A DNA stretch of 64,000 bases, from assembly GCA_035079385.1 (NCBI GenBank), contig JAVHKY010000056.1:62001-126000 (forward strand), in the 5' to 3' direction. A program made the position numbers and the translations under genes. This document shows, piece after piece, positions 46,500 to 57,420 of this stretch. Origin of the DNA: Aspidiotus rigidus (lineage: Eukaryota > Arthropoda > Insecta > Hemiptera > Diaspididae). Position 1 is the stretch's first letter. Each line of letters begins with the position of its first letter. The notes below the pieces were generated by a model that saw only the letters and a list, made by a program, of their open reading frames with translations, was not told where the DNA came from and ran no database searches.

Positions 46500-47300
46500 T
46501 TTGGGTTACTCGACACCTGTCCACATACAGAGGAAGATTAACCTTGAAGAAAGAAAAAGAAGAAGAAGAGACTCCAACATCGATCTACTACAACTAAGGT
46601 CGTGTGTTGTTTTGTGTACCTAGAAGCACTGCAGTTTGGTGGTTGTCAAGAATAAGAGCGTGTTTGCTGAGCAGGAGTTGTAGTCGAAAGGGTCGATTGC
46701 GGTGATGGAAGAAATAAAATTAATGCATACACAACTTACACCCACTCCACCATGGAGGAAGGGCGGCGCAATACATGGACAAAATCGATATCTCAAGGTA
46801 CAGTTGAAACAAAAATCAGACGCGTCACGAACTAGCTCATTCACAGTAATTACTGGGATGCAGCAGTTTTGGAAAGATTTCAAGCTCGACTGAAAGGGAT
46901 AAATTTTCACCACACAAATTGAAAATAACAATACGAAGAGCTCACGCAATACTTTTCTTTTTCTTGCTAATTCGCCATTGTGACCACTCATTAAAAAAAT
47001 TTGTATTTTTCATAGCGGGAAACTGCCATCATCTTTCATTTGTTTATCTACGTATTACATGTATTATTGTCATTCTTTTTTTACTGAAGGGCGTCCCCCA
47101 ATTTGTGTGTTTCTTTGTCCTGAATTTAGCTACATAAGAACCACAATAGATTCGATCGAAGATAAAAATTCATCGCGAATCAAAGTAGATGTACAAAATT
47201 TTGAAACACTTTCTTTACTTCGGGAAACTTTACTCATGATAACGTACATGGTCCTTGAATACTCAATTATAAGAGCTGTTGAATAAGAAAAGTAAGTCGA
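46500..47300. other. Unassigned; 3' flank of the E2 gene
   Basis: It probably includes the 3' UTR of the minus-strand E2 gene (47304 downward). The 123-codon minus ORF at 46620-46991 and the plus ORFs have no motif. Confidence 0.4.
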
Positions 47301-47304
47301 TGGG

Positions 47305-49752
47305 TTATGCGTCTTTCTTCGCGTACCTTTCGGTCCACTCTCTCGCATTCTTTTCGTACAATGATTTATTCCTTTTATACGTGTTAGCGATTTCTGACTC
47401 TAAGGGAGAATCCGGATTAGGATCAGTGAGTAAAGATCGAATCGATACTAATAATTTGCTTATCGTAAGAGCTGGAGTCCAATCCTCCTTCAAGATGGTC
47501 ACGCATATTTCCCCTGTCTCGCTTCTGATATTGGGATGATAGACCTTAGTTTTAAATTTTGCAGTTGGTTTTCCAAATGGATAATCGGGCGGTAGATCAA
47601 CGTCTAGTTTGAAATAACCTCCTTCGTAAGGAGACATTTTCGGGCCTTCCATTACGACGTTGAAGTGTCTCGTATTTTGTGGATCTGGGGTGGCGACAAT
47701 ACCGTTAGCAGCTTCCTTCTGGAGTTCCTTCATTTCCTTCGCAAATCTTCGGGCTAGATCCTGCGTGGGAGCCTTGGATGAAGACGAAGGTCCTGATGGT
47801 GCTCTGTAAGAAAAATGGTAAAAATTGATAATTATTCGATTTCCTGGTATCCGTCAAGGTGTAAAAAGAGTTGAAAAATTATCTTCATGTATGGATGCTT
47901 GTTTGCATCAAGTTTGCAAATTATCAATCACATCGTATTTGTTATTGAAACTAGGAACTTGCGAGCACTTTGGTTGGAGGTAGATCTCCGGGAGACCAGG
48001 ATCTCACAAGGATTTTGCGGCATTTCAAGTTACAATCTTTACAGAATGAAGGAACTCAAAAAATCTTGACTCGAGAGCAAAAGGAAAAATGGGTGAATTG
48101 TTTGAGGGACTTCAAGGAATTTCAATTCAAGAGATGAAGGAAAGGGAGTTGAAAAAAATCTCGAGTTGACGGTGGAGAGGAGAGTCGCCTTACCTACTTC
48201 AGGGCCATGAGAAAATTTCAGCAAGATCTGGGTTCCGATCGAAGGTATTGCTAGAATAGAGGGTGATTGGGTTGGACAAGGCCTGTTGCGTTAGCGGTTT
48301 AGAGAAATTTGAATATTTATATATCTAGGGATTGGGAGAGCAGCAGGAAGTTGGAGCGATACAAAATTGGAAATGGATAGATGCCAGAAGGTTAGCGTTT
48401 GTTTGCGAAAATGTATACGCACTAGGGGAGCTATCAGAGGACAGATGTTTGGGCTAGACAGAACACGCTAGGTGCCAGTCGAAAGAAGATGGCGTAAATA
48501 AACAAGAAAGAGGAATACTCCGACGTGGAGTAAAACATGCAAACCGCAGAAAAAATGAAAAGACGACGAGCGCTTTCGGTTAAACAACCATCTTCAAGTC
48601 TGAAATGAAAGTAACTGACGAACAAAAGAGAAGATTGTGGAGGCTTTTATATTGGTGAGACCAGCCGCCAAATGAAAGTTAGAGTAGCTGAGCACCTGAA
48701 GTCTTGGAAGAAGGGACACTTGGGGGAGTCAGCTTTCGCCGATCACTTAATAAACAGTGGCCACAGCTTCCGCGAGGGATCCGAAAAGCTCCTCCATAAG
48801 GAGAATTCCTACCGTAAGCGTATCGCCCTCGAGAATATAGAGATAATTCGTCATCTCAACACTGACGGTATCACTGTACTCAATTCGTACATTCCGGAAG
48901 ATGGCCTGATCGAACTGGTTTATGACTCACACCGTGATTTCTCGTTTGGACGATCTTAATACCTCGTTCTTCTCTTTTGTTCGTCAGTTGCTTTCATTTC
49001 AGGCTTCAAGATGGTTGTTTAACCGAAAGCGCTCGTCGTCTTTTCATTTTTTCTGCGGTTTGCATGTTTTACTCCACGTCGGAGTATTCCTCTTTCTTGT
49101 TTATTATGGATAGCCGTAACTTGAAGGAACGGATTCGTTTAATGGCTTAAATAGTTTAGTCAACTTGAGATAGATCAGGATTGATCTTTTTTCTCACGTT
49201 AGAACACCGTGTCCAGCTATCATCTACAGTATTTGATTAAGTTGCGCCAGAAACTTGCAGGTACTCAATCCTGAGTGTTGGTGTGAATGTAATTATGACC
49301 TACGTATGTGAGATAAGCTTATCATTCTCCATTTGTATTCAGGCTTATGTGCTATAAAGTGTGCACACTGTTTCCACTGTCCTTTTTTCAACACTACGAA
49401 GTTGGATAAATTAATTCTTTATTGAATTAAAGTCCGAAGAATTCGGTCTAAGAATGTTCGATGGAAAGGTCACAGAGGGGAAAAAAATATCTTTCATTTT
49501 ATTGGAGCGCGTTTTGGTAGCTTGACACGATTAGCTCGTATTCAACAATCATACAAAATTCAAAAAGTACTTCTCTTTCTGCATGGAAAGGAAATATTAT
49601 AATGTATGATGCAACGATGATGAAAATAAAAATTAATAAGTATGTATTTTGAAAATACGCACTTACCCATTGACAACAGATGATTTTAGAAGGTAAAAAT
49701 TAGTGACTATACCGCAGATCACAACTGTTCTCAACATAGCGACGCACGGGAT
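47305..49752 (-). CDS. Ubiquitin-conjugating enzyme E2 with predicted signal peptide
   Basis: Spliced model: exon 49752-49667 (start codon 49737-49735; acceptor TTTGCCGTTTAG upstream implies a 5' UTR exon; donor GTAAGTGCG at 49666), intron 49666-47804 ending TTTTTCTTACAG, then exon 47803-47305. The junction is GG|A, in phase, giving 189 residues. Residues 1-24 (MLRTVVICGIVTNFYLLKSS plus VVNG) look like a signal peptide with a plausible cleavage before APSG. A Ser/Pro linker (25-40) precedes a full UBC fold: helix 1, YPFGKP, HPN at 113-115, catalytic Cys124 in GEICVTIL, Trp132 eight residues on, and DPNPDSPL. All core E2 residues are kept; subfamily is unclear (mix of D/E-like and L3-like features). 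E2s normally act in cytosol or nucleus, so a secretory leader is unusual. The splice join is an inference; internal methionines at 47748-47731 could give a cytosolic form. Confidence 0.72.
48497..49105 (+). mobile_element. 609-bp Penelope-like remnant with 137-bp inverted terminal repeats
   Basis: Arms 48497-48633 and 48969-49105 are reverse complements with about three mismatches (~98%). Between them one frame is open from about 48633 to 48959: EDCGGFYIGETSRQMKVRVA, KSWKKGHLGESAFADHLINS, then IPEDGLIELVYDS, the GIY-YIG nuclease domain only. Penelope-like elements are known to carry terminal repeats in direct or inverted arrangement. The flanks ATGGCGTA and ATGGATAG are only loosely similar. 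It lies in the intron of the E2 gene, antisense to it. High arm identity implies a recent event. Confidence 0.85.
49110..49660. other. E2 intron, remainder
   Basis: No feature recognised between the Penelope remnant and the first coding exon. Confidence 0.5.
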
Positions 49753-49754
49753 CT

Positions 49755-49895
49755 AAACGGCAAACAATAAAAAGAAAAGTTCTAAATAAAGTTTAAATTG
49801 TACAGTAAGAAATTCTGTATATGTATCAGGAGGAAGACTCATAAGAATTTTTACTTTCGAGCTACAAGTATATTATATCTTCTCCTTTTTCAGTC
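49755..49895. other. Upstream of the E2 leader exon
   Basis: A pyrimidine-rich run on the minus strand (ACTTTTCTTTTTATTG) is the branch/polypyrimidine region of the acceptor at 49753. A 5' UTR exon and promoter should lie at higher coordinates but were not located. Confidence 0.4.
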
Positions 49896-49899
49896 TAAA

Positions 49900-50790
49900 T
49901 CTGATGACAACGCGACGTTTTGATGACGTCATACACCCTCCCAAGTCAGTTAACTTCCTCAAATATACAGATTTTCTACTCTTTTGAATTAACAAAGGTT
50001 CACTAGTTTCACTCTGATCACCAACATGTGATGAAATCCACAGGAAGACCACATCAACGCTAGAGGAAAAGAGAGAAGGAAGAACAAAGATGTCACCATA
50101 AAAGATAATCCAAACTAATTCAGGTTGAAGACATCACAAGTAGATAACGTCATCAAAATCGGATACGGGCTAGGATACCCTCCCTTCTACGCAACATAAC
50201 CTAACAGATTTAGGTTGATGACGTCACAGTCAGACATGGATTTTTTCTAAGCATGCCTCCTTCCATATGCGACATAACGCAACCTGATTCAAGTTCATAA
50301 TGTAACACGTTAATGATGTCATTAAAGTAGAATGCCCCCCTTTTGAGCAACATAATCTTGACTAATTAAGGTTGATGACGTCATCAAAACTGGACACAAA
50401 CTAAGGATGCCTCCTTCTATGCAATACGTATAACTCAACCTGATTCCTGTTCATGACTCCATAAGTTGATGACGTCATCAAAGCCAGACATAGGTGACGT
50501 CATCATGAAATATACGAGTAATATAAATTAATTTAGGTTGATCACGTCGTACAAACCAAGGATACCGCTTCCCCTTCTATGCAATATAACCTAAACTAAT
50601 TCAGGTTGATGACGTCACATTCGGACACAGTTTTTTTCTAAGGATGCCCCCCTTAAATGCATCATAAGCTAAACTAATTTAGTCTGATGACGTCATCAAT
50701 GTCAGATACAGATTTTTCAGAGGATACCCCCTTCTGTGCGACATAACCTAACCTGATTCAAGTTGGTGACGTCATCATGAAACTCGCAGC
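49900..50790. repeat. Tandem array with repeated TGACGTCA sites
   Basis: About nine diverged units of roughly 80-120 bp, each with AACCTNANNTNATTCAGGTTGATGACGTCATCAA-like and GGATNCCCCCTTCTATGCAACATAACC-like parts. Perfect TGACGTCA occurs eight times (near 49923, 50222, 50378, 50471, 50492, 50609, 50686 and 50767), with degenerate versions in the other units. One more lies at about 51270. TGACGTCA is the palindromic CRE/ATF consensus. Confidence 0.85.
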
Positions 50791-50989
50791 CCACGTGGAA
50801 GGTTTCCTTAAATCGATCTAAATCAATTTTCATGACATAGAAGATGATTTGAAGAAAGTTTTACACTCTACAAATTTTGTCATTTTTTCCTAAATTGCAT
50901 TGTTTCGAAGTGATTTTGAGATTCAATAAGCATTTAAATGAAAAATTGCTCTGAACCAGTTTTTAACGTTGCCGGTCAATAAACTTAGA

Positions 50990-51520
50990 AATGAATACGT
51001 CGGGAATGAGAAGTAAACAAATTGACATTTTTAATGTCTCCACCGGCACCCCGTCCCACAATTGGAAATCCGCGAGGCCGACTTCGAGTTACCCCTGTAT
51101 ATTAGGCTATAATAGCTTTAAATAAACCTAGTACACGCCTATGCTACGGTGTGCTAATACTGAACTGTACTAGGATTGAGGCTCAGAATACAATGCAATC
51201 CATTGTACTAAGCTCCTGTCAAAAGAGAGGAATGTTGATAACGTCACAAGAAGATTTGACGGATGATGATGACGTCATAAAGAGGTTCAAAATGGTTGAT
51301 ATCTTCATTGTACCTTTATTCGCTATTGAAAATTCGCAAGTTTGGGAATGGGTTTCCTCTTTTTGCCATCTATTGGAGATCTGCGTGGGTAAGTCCGAGT
51401 TGACCTTCCCCTCGCCTCGCAGAAAATTTTCTTGGAGTCCCTAACTTACTCCAGAATATTACACTAAACCAAGAAAGAGGGCAAACGAGCAGAGCGAGTG
51501 AGTCCTCGATAGCTAGGTAA
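50990..51520. repeat. Dispersed repeat related to 35.6-36.3 kb
   Basis: It starts with CCGGCACCCCGTCCCACAATTGG, has CTAGTACACGCCTATGCTACGG and ACTGTACTAGGATTGAGGC words, a TGATGACGTCATAAAGAGG block and an end block AAGAAAGAGGGCAAACGAGCAGAGCGAGTGAG. The start and end blocks correspond to those at 35.83 and 36.24 kb. Confidence 0.6.
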
Positions 51521-52460
51521 TTTGAAATATGTATACTATAGAACTTGAACTAAACTAAGAATGGAGGCGAACAAGCTGACATTCTTCTTTTCTCCCAGCG
51601 AGATAAGAAACATCCACAAACTATGGGCGATGCAATTCTAGTAAAACGTTTGAACATACCAACTTCAGACAAAACCATGAAAAATGAGATAACCGTAAAC
51701 AATTGAATGGTAAATACGATTACAGGAATTGTAATTTGTGAATCATTCTCAAAACCACCAGTCCATTACATGTAGAAGAAAGTTTGTATTATTGAAACAA
51801 AATTGGAGCATACCTGAAGAAAAGTGAGGAGCAAAAGCGAAGTGTTCTGGGTTAGTTGGATGAATTCTTCATATGTTTCATACGAAAAACTCCCTAAGCT
51901 AAACGGTGTTGAACTATTGGACAGTATTGCACATCATGAATGAAAACCAATAATTAGAAACTTTTTCACCTAGATATGCGCGTTCAAAGCTCGATATCAT
52001 TCTATGAGTTACTGATTTTCACCTTCACACGCGATAAATATTGCAATATTTACAAAATCTGTATCATCAAAACGATTTTTTCGGAAAACAAAAAGAACTA
52101 CAAAACTACAGGGAGCACATATCACCTAAAAAAATTCCTCAGCACATACCTAAAGATTTTTTTTCGCAAGATAACGAATGAGGGGCTATAAAATTTACGA
52201 AAAAAAAGTCTTCTTTAGGAATGATGTTGATATATTATATTCTGGTATAGAAGTGATAGAAAATTGCGAGAGTGGTGATAGGGAATTTAAATCTACCTAT
52301 ACAATAAGAATAGAAATTTTGTTATCACATCACCTGTCCTTTAGTTTCTAATAATTAGAACATCTTTCGTTCATTTACAGAAATAAAACTACGTATCTAC
52401 AATTTAAATGATGCTGAGTCACAACTCTTACTCACCGTATTTATTAGTATACAAAAAAAC

Positions 52461-52712
52461 TCAAGAGGTTTTCGGAATTTCTTCTCGGTATAAGTATATG
52501 ATCGCGCAGAAATCAGCTATAAGACCTACAAAATGACGAAAAACGATTAAATCGTACTTATTTAAAACACTAACAAATTGTTGAATATAATTAGCATAAA
52601 AATAATTTAAATGAATTTCTTCAGCAGAATGAAGCAATCTGAAGAATAAAAAAACCACAAAATATCTATACTTACATTTCAATAAAGACGGAGTAATTTC
52701 TTTCAAGACGGT
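52461..52712 (-). CDS. Possible terminal exons of an unknown gene
   Basis: A 37-base block (52712-52676) is bounded by TTTTTTTTGCGAATAG and GTAAGTATAG. A second block (52525-52461) is preceded by TCGTCATTTTGTAG and ends in a stop. Joined, they stay in frame and end LIADFCAIIYLYREEIPKTS. The 150-base interval is a multiple of three, so the unspliced frame is also open (81 codons, beginning MKEITPSLLK). No homology is recognised and no upstream exon was secured, so chance is possible. Confidence 0.2.
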   Translation of the reverse strand, partial: TVLKEITPSLLKCKYRYFVVFLFFRLLHSAEEIHLNYFYANYIQQFVSVLNKYDLIVFRHFVGLIADFCAIIYLYREEIPKTS

Positions 52713-54734
52713 CTATTCGCAAAAAAAATTAAACGGAATCTTGCGACAGAAATTTCCATTTCTTCGACATCAGAGTCGATGATACAGCGTATAATACAAA
52801 TATTTTCATTTCACGTGAGTCAACACAGAAAACTTAACGAAAATTCGTGAAAATTAAACCATTTTGATCACTTTCGAAATAATTTATTCTGTATAAAAGT
52901 GACAGTAATTTACTGAGTAATTACGGCAACACACAGCGGTGAGTTTTGTAGACTCAGTTTTTGAATCTCGAAATTAGAACCTGCGCCGACTTCCAAGTTT
53001 CGGGTGATATGCTAAAATGAAATAAACTCTCAGAGGATGAAAACGATAATACTTTTTAAGCAAAAATTAGAATTTTTTTGAGTCTCGAACGAAGCAGCAG
53101 AATCTTCTATTCTAACTGCTAACTTTCTGGTTCATTGCCTAAATTCTCAATCCTCCATAATTCCTCCAAATAATCCCTTCGTTCTATATCTTTAAAAGTT
53201 ACTTTCACGAACAGCCTATCTTCTTGTAAAGACATAGGCTATTCACTACATCAAACGTTACTCGATACCGCCTCAGAAAGCGTTGAACTAATTTTTAGGT
53301 CTGTCATTCATGAATCTCGCCAAGATAATCTCTCACTGTCTTACTATACCATTTCTTAATAGCCTCTATATTTTATGAGAAAGGATTTCTATTCCGTATA
53401 CAGGCCGACTTGGAATTTTAGGGTAAATGTACGTACGTACCTAACTAGGAAGCGAGACCAAGTACTCAAGTACTCATTAAATATTCTAACTGGATATAAT
53501 TATATTCTTCAGGTACTTGTTGGTAGTTTATAAGACATAGGCCTATGTGGGAAGTGTTACCAAGCGACTGGCCCTTCTCTGTATCCGTCAATAATGCATC
53601 AAGAATAGCGTTATATATGTACAAGGACGTCGTTTTCTAGCTGCATTCGGATGGTAACTACAGTACCTAAGTATTTTGTACCTTCATAAGTGGCAGAATC
53701 CAACCTATCAAAAAGTTCAACAATTTTGGTAACAATTATCATCAACATCGCTAAAACTTGACTTATACGCGGTTTGGCGCGCTCGAAATAAGTGAATATG
53801 CTATTTTAATGAAGAAATAATTTCGGTATAACAGATACGCGCCCATACCTCGTGACTGGTTATACAATGGTATACAAAACGACCACAGATATGTGGAACG
53901 CATTATTTGTCAACTCGCAATGAAATACGAGGGCGAAGGAAAATCCCGAGTACGCGACTTTAGATTAACGGCGAAAAACCGCACATCAACAGCACGTGAC
54001 TCCAGCTCTGCGCGTTGTTTCTCAAGGAAAAAGGAATTACTCATGCTTCCAGCTATCGGTTCTTTGTGCAGAATCACCGTGTACGACAACAACAATTTGC
54101 CTTTAATATTTTCCTCGCTGCACCCGCAGTTGTACTTTGCACACTTCTCAGCACTCTGAGAATTCTACTATATATTCACGCACGTTCAGACATCTTAGTG
54201 TGTACTTACTAGTTCACAAGAAGATTTCGTATAGTGCTATAGTCGAAGAGATAATTTGATAACGTCGCCACACAAGTTTTCAAAATCATATACGTTCAAG
54301 AGGTCTCGAAGAAAGAACATATCAGTAAAACGAAAATTGAACTAATTTTGCCAACAAAAATTTACGACGATTTATTGGCAGAAAAATCGCGCTGTATTTT
54401 TGAATAAGGTATTCTTCAATTTACTTCCGTACGACTCTAAAAAGCAGAAAAAGTGATTGCAAATTATATTTTCAAGCCTTTGTGCATATTCGATTAATTT
54501 CCCGGGTTAGCTCTATCGCCAACATCCACTCGATTTATCATATAGAAAGCGCGTTTATTTGAAAAATTCATCACCACCCCTCCGAGACCATAAAAATTGC
54601 GTCCAAACATTAAATTCGATTTAGGACTCGCGTATTCGAGTTCCTCACACCCACAATAATGCACCCTCTGCTCTTTAAATATGAACACCAATTTATTTTT
54701 CAATGTGTTGAGAGCACGTACCTATGTTGTCGAA

Positions 54735-55009
54735 GACTTGTCGAAGTATCAAACATCTTCCTCAATTTCGATGTATCGAATCAGCAAATTAACGCTATGG
54801 AAACTGATGGATTGTAGATGAGTCATAAGAATCGATCAAAACAGCACAAGTCATCGCCTTGAAATTACCTATATTTAGCGTCGTCGATCTCCTGAACAAA
54901 ATCTATCAAAATCATAAAATATTATTATAGGTACCTACGCTACCTATCTGTATAATATTCAGAAAACTTACTGAGTTAAGAATGACTATTGGATGGAAAA
55001 CGTCCACTG
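54735..55009 (-). CDS. Possible micro-exon chain of an unknown gene
   Basis: Three short blocks in series each have GT/AG-like edges: about 55009-54975 (35 bases; DVFHPIVILNS; donor GTAAGTTTTC), about 54900-54878 (23 bases; EIDDAKY; acceptor TTTTGTTCAG) and a block starting near 54802 (acceptor TTTCCATAG; VNLLIRYIEIEEDV then stop). The phases are compatible. Each block is so short that an open frame is weak evidence. Confidence 0.15.
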
Positions 55010-57420
55010 TAAGTTACTTGTGCGAATTTGTGACTTTTTGTACACCTTTTTTGTTTTATTATTTATGTAACTTATTTTGAATTATGAGTCACTTATTAGA
55101 ACGTAATGTTACACGTTGTTAAAATCATCTATCATCAAAAAGATACAGAGGGGAAAAAGTTTCGCCATTTAGCCCTGTATCATATTAAACTTGATGTATT
55201 CAAATTGAGTGCGGTATATCATGTCATAATTTTGGACTTCATATATAACCGACACTCATGATATACCCAAGTCCGGCTGGTTTTTAAACAGCCACTCATT
55301 TTATCCGTGCATTGAATCCTTCTTCTTGATAAGAAAATACGAATTGGGTTCCAAAAATACCTATTCCTTTTTTTCAATAAGTAATAAAACTTTGTTGTTT
55401 GGATTGCTCATATATGATATTTCTTCAAAAAATTTCCTCTTAGGTACCTAAATTGTTACGTGAAGGAGAGGCCAAAAATCGTGAAATTACTTACTACCCG
55501 ATAATTTTCCGAATTTCAGCGGCGATTTCAATCGTTATTACCACCTTTTGTCATCTTCTAAACTATCCTACTGAACTCTTTCTCTGCCTTTTTGGTCAAC
55601 AAGATACTTAATCATTTCAAAAATACACATGATGGATGAGCAAGTCTATCTTGATTGACGGAGTTATCTGCGAACTTATCTGTACACATATACAGGCTAT
55701 ACTGATCAGTCATCTCGCTTTTGGGTGGACTCTGACCTGAAGTGCTTGTGCTGTTGCGATCATTGTGCGTTTTTTATACAACAATTCTCGTTTCACTAGT
55801 AGGTATCCTGTATGAGAAGATAAAAGATTGTATTAAACTTTTTGTCAGTTTGCACAGAAGAAAGTTTTTAAAATCGACTAAAAAATCTGATTAGGCTAGT
55901 GCTCAGCGAAGATGGTCCTATTTACGAAAACCAATTTGACTCTGCTCCGACAACAACATAGACATGCATGTCTTTGGATCATCGAAATTGATTAGGTACT
56001 TCTGAAGATTGAATAGGTATACCGGTAATATATATTCTTTCGCAATTTTGAGTAAAGCGATTAAAGAGGTGTGCTTCGTGATTCTTCTCTTTCGCAAAAA
56101 CTTATCCAGCCATACGTTAAGTCAAGTATTGGTATGAGGATTGTGAATACCTATAATTCCAATCTCATCATATACAAAGTATTTATACGTATAGGTAGCG
56201 TGTATATTTTACTTGGGAAATTGCTGCGAGTTTAGTATAACTTCTATACACTCGGTCGTACCTACAATTTTAACATGCTGCGACTTCAGAAAACTGATCT
56301 GTCAAAAGAAAATTCTCATAAAAGTATACGAACGCGCGATAACACGAAGACATCAGAGAGACGGAGTTTTTTGGCTTCTCATCTCCGATATACGTTTAGC
56401 TGCACCGTACCTTTAAACTAAAATAAATACCTCGTGAAAATAATACCCTAAAATGTAGACTATTTTCACCTGCGCATTATTGTTACGCTCACCAACCTTC
56501 AAACTCATTTACCGATGATTAAATATTTATTCGCTTTCGGAAGGCGTGCTTCTGAAGCGGAGTGTTCACAAAAGCTTCGTTTTTCAACTTCGAAACTGGA
56601 AGAAGAAGGTGGTCGAGGGGACAACGAATCTTATATGAGTACAAGTACGCTTTGAAGTCGACAAGTTCGTTGTTTTTAATGAGCACGTGTATGCGAAAAT
56701 ATTTCTATTCTATAGTTATAAAATACTTACTCCATGACTTATATACGTGTACATGGGTGAACGTAACAGTGACTGCAAAATAGTAGCGCACTGTTCTTGG
56801 AAACGACACTAAGTATTTGGAATATTTTGTAAGTAAACTCACTGACTGCACAGTCTTGTCGCCGAGTCAAATACTTATGCAGTCCATAACCTTTTTGAAA
56901 TCAACAAAGTTTTGACAACAACTTTGTAATTTGCATACCAAAGTTAGGTACGATTACAAGTAACTTATGTACTTACATTATCTCTGATTCGCAGGTAAAA
57001 AACCTCGAAGTGAAGCTTCTTGAAATATGTATTACTGAATGCCAAACTTGTATGAGGATGTGCGTCATTTGCAATCATTTATCCTCTAAAAGACATTTTA
57101 GGTAGGTACGGTTAAAATTGAATGTGAATAAGTTAAAAGCAATCATAAATTATAGGTATATTGGTTACATACTAAGAAGTTCCTTACGAGTACACGCCTA
57201 AATTCATTATTTTTGGAGAAATTCAAGAAAAACTAAAAAATCACCTTTGGTTTCAAGTCACAATCACCGTTCGCTTATCAGTACTTTATAGGTATTTTAC
57301 ATAGGCGACGCTAGCGATCCTACAATATGCCCGGTCCGAATTGCACGTTGTATAATTGGGCGCTATCGCCCTGACAAGTGACGACGACGTTGTTGCGCGT
57401 CAGCTCTTGATCTCTGTACA

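Larger units (their letters stand above)
51521..57412. other. Mostly unassigned unique-looking sequence
   Basis: This is the longest stretch without recognisable transposons. No gene is supported with confidence. Exon-like blocks with splice-site flanks appear on the minus strand at 52461-52712 and 54735-55009 and are listed separately. The 88-codon ORF at 53893-54159 (+) has no motif. Confidence 0.4.

Noticed and set aside
49900..50790. Array considered as a CRISPR-like repeat-spacer array
   Set aside because: Units diverge throughout, there is no fixed repeat with unique spacers, and the context is eukaryotic.
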